64,000 nt of DNA from an uncultured Pontibacter sp. (GTDB lineage Bacteria > Bacteroidota > Bacteroidia > Cytophagales > Hymenobacteraceae). Where the stretch lies: positions 372,001 through 436,000 of the forward strand of contig NZ_CANMNI010000003.1 of assembly GCF_947499215.1 (NCBI RefSeq), given 5' to 3'. Both the position numbers and the translations under genes were made by a program. Below the pieces are notes generated by a model. The model was not told where the DNA came from. It saw nothing but the letters and a program-made list of their open reading frames with translations, and did no database searches. This document shows positions 42,411 to 52,007 of the stretch, in pieces; the stretch's first letter is position 1, and each line of letters begins with the position of its first letter.

Positions 42411-43037
42411 ATGAACGAACTTTTACAAGCTACTTTTTCCAGTGTCAACCTCATCCCAACTGCCTTACTGGTTTTTGTGCTACTCTATTGGGTGGCCGTC
42501 ATCTTTGGCTTTCTGGACCTTGACTTCTTTGATGTAGAAGTAGAGGCGGAAGTGGATGCCGATGGCGTGTCCTCGGTGACGTGGCTCAACTCCGTGCTGG
42601 CTTTCTTTAACTTGGGCAAGGTGCCCTTCATGGTGTTCCTGACCTTTCTGGCACTGCCATTCTGGGCAATCTCCATTTTGGGCAACTACTATCTCAACAA
42701 CGACTATGCACTGTTGGGGCTGCTATACCTTATCCCGTCTTTCATCGCGGCACTTTTTGTCTCGAAGATCCTGACAAGGCCTTTTGTGAAGATCTTTGCC
42801 GCCATGGAGATCGAGCATGATTCGGTAGCCACGATCATCGGTCAGGTGTGTACCGTCATTCTCCCAGCCAACCCTACGGAACTGGGCCAAGCGACGGTTA
42901 CGACCAAAGGCGCCCCACTCTTACTGAATGTCAAGACTACTGAAGGCTCCGCTGTGCAGAAAGGCGAAACCGCGCTGGTGCTGGAGTATAATGCTGAAAA
43001 CAAATTTTACCTCATACAACCTTACCAAATCCTTTAA
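42411..43037 (+). CDS. YqiJ-like membrane protein with OB-fold (NfeD-related)
   Basis: The 208-residue protein has three to four membrane helices (SVNLIPTALLVFVLLYWVAVIFGFLDLDFFD, VPFMVFLTFLALPFWAISILG, LLGLLYLIPSFIAALFVSKIL). They precede a C-terminal OB-fold-like beta domain (DSVATIIGQVCTVILPANPTELGQATVTTKGAPLLLNVKT). This is the YqiJ type, the usual genomic partner of YqiK-class flotillins. It lies 5 bp before the flotillin gene, so the two form one operon and probably one membrane complex. Confidence 0.82.
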   Translation: MNELLQATFSSVNLIPTALLVFVLLYWVAVIFGFLDLDFFDVEVEAEVDADGVSSVTWLNSVLAFFNLGKVPFMVFLTFLALPFWAISILGNYYLNNDYALLGLLYLIPSFIAALFVSKILTRPFVKIFAAMEIEHDSVATIIGQVCTVILPANPTELGQATVTTKGAPLLLNVKTTEGSAVQKGETALVLEYNAENKFYLIQPYQIL

Positions 43038-43042
43038 TTCAC

Positions 43043-45178
43043 ATGATTGAATCTTTATCCATGTCTATCGTCATCGTGCTGGCGGTAGTCGCCATTGGCT
43101 TCATTGCCATGGTTATCAAAATGTACCAGAAAGCCATACAGGGCGAAGCCATGGTACGCACCGGTCTGGGCGATACGAAAGTGTCTTTCTCCGGTATTTT
43201 TGTGGTGCCTGTTATCCATAAACTGGAAGTGATGGACATTACGCTCAAGACGATCGTGATCTCCAGAACAGGTTCCGAAGGTTTGATCTGTAAAGACAAC
43301 CTGCGTGCCGACATCAAGGTGAACTTCTTTTTGCGCGTGAACAAAACGCCGGAGGACGTGATTCAGGTGGCGCAATCCATTGGCTGTAAGCGGGCCTCTG
43401 ATCATCCGGCACTGGAGAGTCTGTTTGATGCCAAGTTCTCCGAAGCATTGAAAACCGTGGGTAAGCACTTTGATTTCGTGGAGCTTTACAACAGCCGCGA
43501 CGATTTCAAGCGCCAAATCATCCAAACCATCGGCACCGACCTGAACGGGTATGTGCTGGACGACTGCGCCATCGACTACTTGGAGCAAACACCACTAACC
43601 CACCTGAACGAAAACAACATCCTTGACGCCGAAGGTATCAAGAAGATCATCGACTTGACGGCTAAGCAGAAGGTACAGGCTAACCTGATCGAGCGCGAGA
43701 AGCAGAAGACCATCAAGAAGCAGGACGTAGAGGCGCAGGAAACCATCCTAGAGTTGGAGAAGCAACTGGCTGAAAACGAAGAGAAGCAAAAGCGTGAGAT
43801 TTCCAACATCAAGTCCCGTGAATTTGCCGAGATGGAGAAAGTGCGCCACGAAGAGCGCCTGAAAGCGGAGAAAGCCCGCATCGCCACCGACGAGGAAGTG
43901 AAGATCGCGGAGCAGAACAAAGACCGCCAGATTCTGGTAGCCGAGCGCAGCAAGCAGCGTACCGACGCGATCGAGACGGAGCGAGTGGAGCAGGCCCGTT
44001 TGCTGGAAGAAAATGAAAAACAGCGCATCGTGGCACTGGCGCAGATCGAGAAAGAGAAAGCCATCGAAGAAGAGCGCAAGAACATACAGGGCATCATCCG
44101 TGAGCGTGTAACCGTGGAGAAAGCCGTGGTGGAAGAGGAAGAAAAAATTAAGGACACCAAGGCCTTTGCTGAGGCAGACCGTACAAAAGCGGTTGCAATA
44201 AAGAACGCTGAGCGTGAAGCAGAAGAGTCGCTGGTGAAAGAGATCAAGAGCGCAGAAGCAGCCCGTCAGGCGGCGGAGTTCCGTGCCAAGCAAATGCTGA
44301 TCGACGCGGAGGCGGAACAGGTGTCTTCGAACAACCGTGCGCAGGCCATCAAAACCATGGCAGAAGCCGAGGCAGCGCAGGCAGCAGCTATTGGTTTGTC
44401 AGAAGCACAAGTAATGGAAGCGAAAGCCCACGCCCGTCAGAAAGAAGGCGAAGCGGAGGCGCTGGTGATCAAAGCAAAAGCCAATGCACAGGCTGAAGCC
44501 GACGAGAAAATGGGTATGGTAACTGCCAAAGTAACCAAAGAGCAAGGTATAGCTAATGCAGCTGTAGTAGAGAACTTGGCTGCTGCCGAAGAGAAGCGCG
44601 GACTGGCAGAAGCACGTGTGATCGGAGAGAAGTTCACCGTGGATGCCAAAGGTATAGAGGAGAAAGCCGAAGCCATGCGCAAGCTGGATGGCGTGGGCAA
44701 AGAGCACGAAGAGTTCAAGCTGCGTCTGGAGAAAGACAAGTCGATCGAACTGGCTCAGATCAACATCCAGAAAGACATTGCCGCTTCACAAGCCGAGGTA
44801 ATTTCTGAAGCCCTGAAGTCAGCGAAGATCGACATCGTGGGTGGCGAGACCATGTTCTTCGACCAGATCGTGGGCTCCATCACTAAAGGCAAGCAAGTGG
44901 ACCGACTGGTGGGCAACAGCGAAGTGCTGAACACCGTGAAGGAGACGTTTTTCCAGCCAAACGGTAACGGGCATGTAGACTTCCGTGAGAACCTGCAGCA
45001 GTTCATTAATCAGTTCGGCATGAACTCGGAAGACGTGCGCAACCTGAGCGTATCGGCCATTTTGCTGAAGATGATGCAGAGCAGCGCTGACGAGAGTACG
45101 CTGAATACCCTGAAGCAACTGACCACGACGGCCACTGCCATGGGGATTGCGGACAAGCCGTACATTTCACTGAACTAA
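43043..45178 (+). CDS. Flotillin-family protein (YqiK class)
   Basis: The 711-residue protein has an N-terminal membrane anchor (residues 5-27), an SPFH/band-7 domain (about 30-200: KAIQGEAMVRTGLG, ICKDNLRADIKVNFFLRV, YVLDDCAIDYLEQTPL) and a very long Lys/Glu/Ala-rich coiled coil (about 205-610) with EA-repeats typical of flotillins. A small helical C-terminal part follows. Flotillins form cage-like membrane microdomains. It follows the OB-fold membrane protein and precedes a DUF2321 gene and a giant AAA ATPase; a terminator at 45191-45222 ends the first pair. Confidence 0.9.
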   Translation: MIESLSMSIVIVLAVVAIGFIAMVIKMYQKAIQGEAMVRTGLGDTKVSFSGIFVVPVIHKLEVMDITLKTIVISRTGSEGLICKDNLRADIKVNFFLRVNKTPEDVIQVAQSIGCKRASDHPALESLFDAKFSEALKTVGKHFDFVELYNSRDDFKRQIIQTIGTDLNGYVLDDCAIDYLEQTPLTHLNENNILDAEGIKKIIDLTAKQKVQANLIEREKQKTIKKQDVEAQETILELEKQLAENEEKQKREISNIKSREFAEMEKVRHEERLKAEKARIATDEEVKIAEQNKDRQILVAERSKQRTDAIETERVEQARLLEENEKQRIVALAQIEKEKAIEEERKNIQGIIRERVTVEKAVVEEEEKIKDTKAFAEADRTKAVAIKNAEREAEESLVKEIKSAEAARQAAEFRAKQMLIDAEAEQVSSNNRAQAIKTMAEAEAAQAAAIGLSEAQVMEAKAHARQKEGEAEALVIKAKANAQAEADEKMGMVTAKVTKEQGIANAAVVENLAAAEEKRGLAEARVIGEKFTVDAKGIEEKAEAMRKLDGVGKEHEEFKLRLEKDKSIELAQINIQKDIAASQAEVISEALKSAKIDIVGGETMFFDQIVGSITKGKQVDRLVGNSEVLNTVKETFFQPNGNGHVDFRENLQQFINQFGMNSEDVRNLSVSAILLKMMQSSADESTLNTLKQLTTTATAMGIADKPYISLN

Positions 45179-45190
45179 CCTCACCCCAAA

Positions 45191-45222
45191 CCCCTCTCCT
45201 AAAACAGGAGAGGGGCTTTTTT
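45191..45222 (+). terminator. Terminator after flotillin gene
   Basis: A perfect 10-bp stem (45191-45200 with 45206-45215), a 5-base loop and a T-run end the OB-fold/flotillin transcript. The wording matches the dispersed cccctctcct/aggagagggg type of repeat. Confidence 0.85.
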
Positions 45223-45233
45223 CTCGCGTGTAA

Positions 45234-45803
45234 AAGCCATTAGTAAAACTCAAGCGAAATGAACTACTACGATGTAGCACAAATCTGTCTAAATGGTCAT
45301 GTTATAACTCCCATGGCACAAACATCACCTAACTTTCAGCAAAAGTTTTGTAATGAATGTGGCGAGAAAACAGTAATGAATTGCCAGTCATGTGGTAGCT
45401 TAATAAAAGGCTTTTACCACGTAACTGGAGTTATAGGTTTGTATGACTATGAAAAGCCTAAATTCTGTGAAAACTGCGGTACTCCATATACATGGACGGA
45501 GAGACAGCAAAATGCTGCAAATGAGTTGATTGATTTTAGTGAGAAGCTATCGGAGGCTGAAAAAGAAGATTTTAAGGCAAGTGTAAACGCTATAATTAGA
45601 AACTCTACAAACAGTAATGTGGCTCAACTAAAGTTTAAAAAATACATAGCAAGTGCTGGCAGTGAAATCGCTAAAGGCATGCGAGATATTTTCATAGACG
45701 TAGTGAGTGAATCTGTGAGAAAATCAATATGGGGCAACTAAGTCTAGTCAAGTTCCACTTTTGCTTAGGACTTATAACTTCTTCGATACTCAAGCCATTA
45801 GTA
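45234..45803. repeat. 12-bp direct repeats bracketing an AT-rich segment
   Basis: AAGCCATTAGTA occurs at 45234-45245 and again at 45792-45803. The 546 bp between them are AT-rich, contain the DUF2321 gene, and lack the GGTATA hexamer common in the surrounding genes. The pattern fits insertion or recombination between short repeats, but no transposase is present. Confidence 0.6.
45259..45741 (+). CDS. DUF2321 zinc-ribbon protein
   Basis: The 160-residue protein starts MNYYDVAQICLNGHVI, the signature opening of DUF2321. It has two zinc-ribbon pairs (FCNECGEKT with CQSCGSLIKG, and FCENCGTPYTWT) and a helical C-terminal half. It has no signal or membrane segment; its function is unknown. The gene is clearly more AT-rich than its neighbours and sits between 12-bp direct repeats, so it looks acquired and may not belong functionally to the flotillin/ATPase group. 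Confidence 0.85.
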   Translation: MNYYDVAQICLNGHVITPMAQTSPNFQQKFCNECGEKTVMNCQSCGSLIKGFYHVTGVIGLYDYEKPKFCENCGTPYTWTERQQNAANELIDFSEKLSEAEKEDFKASVNAIIRNSTNSNVAQLKFKKYIASAGSEIAKGMRDIFIDVVSESVRKSIWGN

Positions 45804-45824
45804 CAATTTAGACTGTGAAAACAA

Positions 45825-45844
45825 TTGGCTTTAACTGAAGCCAA
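45825..45844 (+). promoter_or_regulatory. Small hairpin upstream of the giant ATPase gene
   Basis: ttggctt and aagccaa (7-bp arms, 6-base loop) lie 36 bp before the ATPase start. No T-run follows, so it may be a leader hairpin or operator rather than a terminator. Confidence 0.35.
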
Positions 45845-45880
45845 AAACTTACCATCATTCATTTTTAATCCTCCAACCTA

Positions 45881-48800
45881 ATGGAAGATACCAATACCAC
45901 CACCGCCCCAGCTGCCGAGAACGTGCAGTTGGAGGGTGGTACCTATGAAATCTTGCGGAACCGTCTGCAGAAAAGCGGGGCCGAACTGCGTGCGCAACTC
46001 GAGCAGTTGAATCAGGAACGGAAGAGCGTTTTCGGTGCGATCGAGACGAAGCTGATTACGACCGAGCGCATCACCACTGAGAACAACTGTGTGCCTTGGG
46101 ACATGGTGCCGGTGGGCTATACCTTGCTTTTTGGCTACAACGTATACCTTGGCCTGAAGTCGGAGGTGGAGCTGTCGGATGTGTTCGGCGTCTATACCTA
46201 CGAAGGCCACAGCTTCCACCAGCAGTCTCTCGACTTGCTGCAGGATAAAACCTTTCAAGACGATTTCCAGAAGCTTTACAAGTACTACAAGAACACCCAG
46301 TTCGTCAAGTTTGCGCACATCGGCAACTACCTGTACATGGTGTTCCGGGTGGGCAAGGGACTCAACGATATCAAGACCTTTAAGTGGTTGCTCAAAGGCG
46401 GTTCCATCACTTACGTGGACAACCGCAGTGATCACGAATATGTGTTCCCCAACCAGCATGATTTCAGCTGGAAGCGTACCACCCGCGAGGCACAGCGCAA
46501 AGGCAAGCACCCGCACGTGTCCATAGAGGACAAAGTGTTCGTGGAGACTGTCGGCGGTGACCTTACCATCAAAGTAGAAGATAACACCGATTCCGGCCGC
46601 GGCATTTATTCCGAAGAAGTCGAAGACAAGGACCAGACGCTCGACGACTCGGAGATTTACTATGCTGTGGTTGGGAATATCATCATTCTGAAAATACGGC
46701 CCTACCGCGAGAACAATTACCGGTATTTTGTCTATAACATTAAGCTGCAGGAGGCCCGCCGCATCGATGCGCTGGAGCACAGCTGTGTGCTTTTGCCAGA
46801 CGGGCAGGGCATTATCTATGCCTATGGCTATTACCTGCAAACCGGCGAGTTCAAGCAATTCGACAACAACCTGCAGGACATGCTTTTTGAGAAGCGCATC
46901 ACCTCTCCGAATGGTGAGGATTTCCTGTATGTGTTCTATAACAAGGAGTCCGGCATCTACCAGTTGCTGTCCTACAACCTGATCACGCAGCAGATCGAAA
47001 CGCCGATTCTTTGCCATGGTTACGCCATCTACGAGAACGGGGAGCTAAGCTATTTTCGGGCCGACGAAGAGGCGCAGAAGCACCACGCTATCCAGATCTG
47101 GCAAACCCCCTACATCGGGCCAAACTTTACTATACCTGTTACGCAGGAGTCGTACCTCTACAAGATCGGCAACAAGGACATTGTTCGGGCCATGGCCGAA
47201 AGCAACGAAGTGTTGTCGCTGTTGCACAAGGACGATTCCTATGCCAACCTATACCTTGATCTGATCAAGAAAACCACCGATGTGTTGGACTCCTACCACT
47301 GGCTCAACCGTGCGGAAACCTATAATCTGGCTGCGCCTATTTCAGCGATCCGGCAGACGGCCACGGCGGCGGTGGAAGAGTACGAAAAAGTACTCAGCAT
47401 CAAGAAAAACACGCAGGCGCAGATCAGTCAGGTGCTGGGGCAGGCCGACGCGCTGATCCAGACGCTGAAGTTCAAGAAGGCCGAAAGCATCAACGACTAT
47501 GTGAAGTATCTGGCGGACCTGCGGGGTTTACGGGGTGAGGTGATTTCGCTGAAAGAGCTCCGCTATACTGATCTGCCCACCATCGAAAAATACGAGGCGC
47601 AGCTGCAGCAATTCGCGCAGGACACCGCTAACGGAGCGGTAGAGTTTCTACTGCAGCCCAATGCGCTGGCGCCTTACGAGAAGAAGGTAAAGGAGATCAA
47701 CACCGCCATTGAAGGTATAGCCAAGGTGGTGGAGGCCGACGCGACTGACGAAGAGATTGCGACGGTTTCGGCGGAGTTGGAAATGCTGATCGATGTAGTG
47801 AGCAACCTCAAGATCGAAGACGCCACCCAGACGACCCGCATCATCGATACCATTTCGGCCATTTACGCCACTTTCAACCAGACCAAAGCCACCCTGCGCC
47901 GCAAGCGCAAAGAGCTTTTGAGTCAGGAAGGCAAGGCCGAGTTCAACTCCCAAATTAAGCTGATCAGCCAGAGTGTGGTCAACTACCTCGATGTGTCGGA
48001 CTCGCCGCAGAAGTGCGAGGAATATCTGGCCAAGCTTATGGTGCAGCTGGAGGAACTCGAAGGCCGCTTCCCGGATTTTGACGAATTCATTGAGCAGCTC
48101 ACGGTTAAGCGGGAAGAGATTTACAGCGCTTTCGAATCGAAGAAGGTACAGCTGCAGGAGGCGCAGAACAAGCGCGCTAACAGTCTACAGCAGGCCGCCG
48201 ACCGTATCTTGAAAGCAGTGCAGAACCGGGCTGGCAAAATGACTTCGGTCAACGAGATCAACGGTTACTTCGCTTCTGATCTGATGATCGAGAAAGTGCG
48301 CAGCACGGTGGCGGAATTGCTTAAAATAGGCGACACAGTAAAAGCCGATACCATCCAGAGCCGCCTCAAAACACTGAAGGAAGACGCTGTTCGCCAACTC
48401 AAGGATAAGCAGGAACTGTTCGTAGATGGTGCCAACATTCTGAGGTTTGGCAAGCACCAGTTCACGGTGAACACGCAGCCACTGGAGTTGAGCGTGGTGC
48501 ACCGTGACGATGCCATGTACTACCACCTAACCGGAACCAGCTTTTTTGAGAAGATCACCGATGACCAGTTTCTGAGTTTCCGTCCGGTATGGGAGCAGAC
48601 GCTGGTGTCGGAAAACAATCAGGTATACCGCGCCGAATACCTTGCCTTTAAAGTGCTGGAAGCGGCGCAGGACAGAGGTATAGCCGGCCAGCAAACAGAG
48701 AATAGCCTGCGCTACCTAACCATCGACGAACTGCACAAACTCACGGAAGCGGAGCTGACTGAGTACGTGAACAAATTCATGGCCGTTCGCTTTAACGAAG

Positions 48801-50845
48801 GCTATATGAAAGGTGTGCACGACCACGACGCAGCGCTGATCTTAGGCGCGCTGATCCGCCTGATCAAGACAGCGGACCTGTTGCGCTATACCTCCATCGA
48901 CAGAGCCTGTGCGCAGCTCTACTGGCAAGTGTTTGTGCCGGAAGCGAAGAAAAATACGCTCAACCACCAGCTCAAAGGGATAAGCGCCATCCTGCAAGTA
49001 TTTCCCGACACGCACGAGTTTGACGACGTGAAGGCCGGGCTTCAGCAGGAACTTTATACCTTCCAGCAGGAGACGGGACTGTGCAAAGAAGCCAATGCAG
49101 CAGAGGCTGGCGAGTACCTGTTCTACGAACTGACCCGAGGCAATCATTTTGTCATCGACAGTCAGGCCGATGTGCTGTACGACGGCTTCAAACATTTCCT
49201 GACGGAGCGTCATGTGCTGGATCGCTTTGAAGAATCGGTGAAGGCGCTGGAAGAGAATGTAGCGCACCAGTTCGAATTGATTCAGCATTGGATCAAGGCC
49301 TACATTGCAAAGGCCGGGCAACACGACAAAGTTGAGTTTGTGGCCGAGGTAGCGACGCTGTTGCTCACTGACAGTTACAATCCGTTGCAGGTGGTGCACA
49401 CTGTTCTGAAAGAGAATCTTCAAGGTATGCAGGGCGCGCACCAGCAGTTGCAGGGGCAAAGCTATCAACTGAACTACCACCAGTTCCTGCACCGTTTACG
49501 CGATTACACCAGCAGCACCGCCACGGCTTTTATAGCTTTCACGGAGTTCAAAAAGAACATGACGCAGCAGGCTGAGCAGGCATTGCGTCTGAATGAATTC
49601 AAGCCGCGGGTACTGTCTTCCTTTGTGCGCAACAAACTGATTGATCAGGTATACCTGCCGCTGATCGGCGCCAACCTCGCCAAGCAGATTGGCACGGCAG
49701 GCGAGACCAAGCGCACCGACCTGATGGGCATGCTGTTGCTACTTTCGCCTCCGGGCTATGGCAAGACGACCATCATGGAGTACATCGCCAACCGACTGGG
49801 CATCATCTTTATGAAGATCAACGGTCCGGCCATCGGGCACCAGGTCACTGCGCTCGACCCGAAAGAGGCACCCAATGCCGCTGCCCGAGAGGAGCTGGAG
49901 AAGCTGAATCTGTCTTTTGAGATGGGCGACAACGTGATGATCTACCTCGACGACATTCAGCACTGTAATCCGGAGTTTTTGCAGAAGTTTATTTCGCTGT
50001 GTGATGCCCAGCGCAAGATCGAAGGCGTGTACAAAGGCCGCAGCAAGACCTATGATTTCCGGGGCAAGAAGGTATGCGTGGTGATGGCCGGCAACCCCTA
50101 CACCGAGACGGGGGAGAAGTTCCGCATCCCGGACATGCTCGCCAACCGCGCCGACATCTATAACCTCGGCGATATCATTGGCGATACAGCAGATGTATTC
50201 AAGCTGAGCTACATCGAAAACTCCCTCACTTCGAACACGGTGCTGGCGAAACTGGCTGCGAAGAGTCAGAAAGACATCTATGCCCTGATCCAACTGGCCG
50301 AAACCGGCGACAGCGAAGGGTTGGAGTTTGAAGGCAACCACTCGGCAGCCGAGCTCAACGAGTATGTGCTGGTGCTGAAAAAGCTACTCAAGATTCAGGA
50401 CGTAATCCTGAAGGTGAACCTCGAGTACATCCGTTCAGCCGCGCAGGCCGACGAGTACCGAACCGAGCCAGCCTTTAAACTGCAAGGCTCTTACCGCAAC
50501 ATGAACAAACTGGCTGAAAAGGTGATGCCGATCATGAACGATCAGGAATTGCAGACGCTCATCCTGTCGCACTACGAAGCCGAGTCGCAGACGCTCACTT
50601 CCGGTGCCGAAGCCAACATGCTAAAATTCAAGCAACTGATCGGTATTATGACCGAGGCGGAGGCGCAGCGCTGGGAGGACATTAAAGCCACATTCGTTCG
50701 CAACAACAAGCTCAAAGGCTTCGGAGGCAATAACCAGGTTGGGCAGGTGCTTTCCGAAATGGAAAACATCTCCGGCGGACTGGCAGGTATAAAGGATGTA
50801 CTGAGTCAGTTTAAGCCAACCAAGCTGGAAGCCGAAGAGTTTTAA
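45881..50845 (+). CDS. Giant DUF3686/AAA 'DNA repair ATPase'-type protein
   Basis: The 1654-residue cytoplasmic protein has an N-terminal DUF3686-like region (about 20-490, with NCVPWDMVPVGYTLLFGYNVY, FVKFAHIGNYLYMVFRVGKGLNDIKTFKWLL). A long helical/coiled region follows (about 490-860), then a middle helical domain. The C-terminal AAA ATPase has Walker A SPPGYGKTT (Lys1295), Walker B VMIYLDDIQ (Asp1357-Asp1358) and VVMAGNPYTETGEKFRIPDMLANRADIYNLGD as sensor and arginine-finger region. Homologues are often named DNA repair ATPase, but I know of no firm biochemical role. Its position after a flotillin operon suggests a membrane-linked remodelling machine; this is inference. Confidence 0.8.
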   Translation: MEDTNTTTAPAAENVQLEGGTYEILRNRLQKSGAELRAQLEQLNQERKSVFGAIETKLITTERITTENNCVPWDMVPVGYTLLFGYNVYLGLKSEVELSDVFGVYTYEGHSFHQQSLDLLQDKTFQDDFQKLYKYYKNTQFVKFAHIGNYLYMVFRVGKGLNDIKTFKWLLKGGSITYVDNRSDHEYVFPNQHDFSWKRTTREAQRKGKHPHVSIEDKVFVETVGGDLTIKVEDNTDSGRGIYSEEVEDKDQTLDDSEIYYAVVGNIIILKIRPYRENNYRYFVYNIKLQEARRIDALEHSCVLLPDGQGIIYAYGYYLQTGEFKQFDNNLQDMLFEKRITSPNGEDFLYVFYNKESGIYQLLSYNLITQQIETPILCHGYAIYENGELSYFRADEEAQKHHAIQIWQTPYIGPNFTIPVTQESYLYKIGNKDIVRAMAESNEVLSLLHKDDSYANLYLDLIKKTTDVLDSYHWLNRAETYNLAAPISAIRQTATAAVEEYEKVLSIKKNTQAQISQVLGQADALIQTLKFKKAESINDYVKYLADLRGLRGEVISLKELRYTDLPTIEKYEAQLQQFAQDTANGAVEFLLQPNALAPYEKKVKEINTAIEGIAKVVEADATDEEIATVSAELEMLIDVVSNLKIEDATQTTRIIDTISAIYATFNQTKATLRRKRKELLSQEGKAEFNSQIKLISQSVVNYLDVSDSPQKCEEYLAKLMVQLEELEGRFPDFDEFIEQLTVKREEIYSAFESKKVQLQEAQNKRANSLQQAADRILKAVQNRAGKMTSVNEINGYFASDLMIEKVRSTVAELLKIGDTVKADTIQSRLKTLKEDAVRQLKDKQELFVDGANILRFGKHQFTVNTQPLELSVVHRDDAMYYHLTGTSFFEKITDDQFLSFRPVWEQTLVSENNQVYRAEYLAFKVLEAAQDRGIAGQQTENSLRYLTIDELHKLTEAELTEYVNKFMAVRFNEGYMKGVHDHDAALILGALIRLIKTADLLRYTSIDRACAQLYWQVFVPEAKKNTLNHQLKGISAILQVFPDTHEFDDVKAGLQQELYTFQQETGLCKEANAAEAGEYLFYELTRGNHFVIDSQADVLYDGFKHFLTERHVLDRFEESVKALEENVAHQFELIQHWIKAYIAKAGQHDKVEFVAEVATLLLTDSYNPLQVVHTVLKENLQGMQGAHQQLQGQSYQLNYHQFLHRLRDYTSSTATAFIAFTEFKKNMTQQAEQALRLNEFKPRVLSSFVRNKLIDQVYLPLIGANLAKQIGTAGETKRTDLMGMLLLLSPPGYGKTTIMEYIANRLGIIFMKINGPAIGHQVTALDPKEAPNAAAREELEKLNLSFEMGDNVMIYLDDIQHCNPEFLQKFISLCDAQRKIEGVYKGRSKTYDFRGKKVCVVMAGNPYTETGEKFRIPDMLANRADIYNLGDIIGDTADVFKLSYIENSLTSNTVLAKLAAKSQKDIYALIQLAETGDSEGLEFEGNHSAAELNEYVLVLKKLLKIQDVILKVNLEYIRSAAQADEYRTEPAFKLQGSYRNMNKLAEKVMPIMNDQELQTLILSHYEAESQTLTSGAEANMLKFKQLIGIMTEAEAQRWEDIKATFVRNNKLKGFGGNNQVGQVLSEMENISGGLAGIKDVLSQFKPTKLEAEEF

Positions 50846-50864
50846 GGTATAGCGAGTGAAAAGG

Positions 50865-50898
50865 AAAGCCCCTGCAGGTATAAACTGCTGGGGCTTTT
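50865..50898 (+). terminator. Terminator after the giant ATPase gene
   Basis: Arms at 50865-50877 and 50885-50897 (aaagcccc..ggggcttt, one internal mismatch) end in a T-run. Confidence 0.8.
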
Positions 50899-50995
50899 GT
50901 GTTTACCGAGGTATAGCTTTAAAGTTATATTTTTAAAATCAAGGGACAGGAATCATTTTAAGTTTTAGCAGGTTGATTAATCTCCGGATAAGCCC

Positions 50996-51003
50996 GACCT
51001 TTG
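50996..51003 (+). promoter_or_regulatory. Bacteroidota -7-like element before the MBL-fold gene
   Basis: GACCTTTG (one mismatch to TAnnTTTG) lies 7 bp before the ATG at 51011, with a TTG 20 bp further upstream. This implies a very short leader, which is common in this phylum. Confidence 0.45.
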
Positions 51004-51010
51004 TACCTCT

Positions 51011-51850
51011 ATGCAATTAGCCATCACCTCCTTAAATTCAGGCAGCAACGGAAACTGCTACTACATCGGTAACGAGCAGGAAGCCGTGCTGGTGGATGTG
51101 GGCATTTCGTGCCGCGAAACCGAAATGCGGATGCAGCGCTTGGGCCTGTCCATGCGCAAGGTGAAGGCTATTTTCGTGTCGCATGAGCACTCGGATCACA
51201 TCAAAGGTATACCGGTGCTGGCCCGTAAGTATAAACTGCCTGTATACATTACAACTAATACCCTGTATCGCTCCCGCATAGACCTCAGTGGAGTGGAGGT
51301 ATTGTCATTCACAGGTTACGAGTCAGTACAGATTGGTAACCTGACTATTACCGGCTTCCCGAAATTTCATGATGCTGCTGACCCGCACAGTTTTGTGGTG
51401 GAAGGCAACGGCGTAAAGATCGGCGTGTTTACGGACATCGGTGCCCCCTGCGACCACGTCATCCAGCACTTTCAGCAATGCCACGCTGCATTTTTGGAGA
51501 CGAACTACGACGATGGGATGTTGGAGCAAAGTTATTATCCATATTACCTCAAGCGTCGCATCAGTGGCAACCACGGTCACTTATCAAACAAGCAGGCATT
51601 GGAGCTTTTCGTCGCCCACAAACCCGCCTTCATGAGCCATGTGTTCCTCTCGCACCTCTCCAAAGACAACAACTGTCCCAAACTGGCGAAGAGCCTTTTC
51701 GAGACTTGTGCTGATGGAACGGAAGTGGTCGTGGCTTCCCGTTTTCAGGAAACCCCTGTGTATAACATTAGCTGCCAAGGCGATATTTTCGGACGTACTA
51801 TATCTATAGCGGATATCACGCCGGCAGGGGAGCAGCTGTCGTTGTTTTGA
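51011..51850 (+). CDS. MBL-fold metallohydrolase, WalJ/YycJ-like
   Basis: The 279-residue protein begins LNSGSNGNCYYIGNEQEAVLVDVG, then has the metal motif SHEHSDH (His58, His60, Asp62, His63), FTDIGAPCDHV, ETNYDDGMLEQSYYPYYLKRRISGNHGHLSN and HLSKDNNCP. These are marks of the YycJ/WalJ branch, which is linked to 5' DNA/RNA exonuclease-type activity and coordination of cell division with replication in Gram-positives. It is a single gene with its own promoter-like element. Confidence 0.88.
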   Translation: MQLAITSLNSGSNGNCYYIGNEQEAVLVDVGISCRETEMRMQRLGLSMRKVKAIFVSHEHSDHIKGIPVLARKYKLPVYITTNTLYRSRIDLSGVEVLSFTGYESVQIGNLTITGFPKFHDAADPHSFVVEGNGVKIGVFTDIGAPCDHVIQHFQQCHAAFLETNYDDGMLEQSYYPYYLKRRISGNHGHLSNKQALELFVAHKPAFMSHVFLSHLSKDNNCPKLAKSLFETCADGTEVVVASRFQETPVYNISCQGDIFGRTISIADITPAGEQLSLF

Positions 51851-52007
51851 TATTCAAAAATAGGTATGGGGCCCCCTACACTGCGCCCCAGAACAAGCTG
51901 GCCGTTACCAATAAAAAAAGTGCCAGCTGAATGAACAGTTGGCACTTTCCCTTTTTCAAACAATTGCTAGTATTGCATCCTTCTTAATTCGAGACTCAGA
52001 ACTCGAA

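Noticed and set aside
43576-44293. Minus-strand open frames opposite the flotillin coiled coil
   Set aside because: Phe/Ser/Leu-rich translations arise from reversing Lys/Glu/Ala codons of the coiled coil.
45878-47017. 379-codon minus-strand frame opposite the giant ATPase
   Set aside because: Shadow frame; the ATPase reading shows clear family motifs and the reverse does not.
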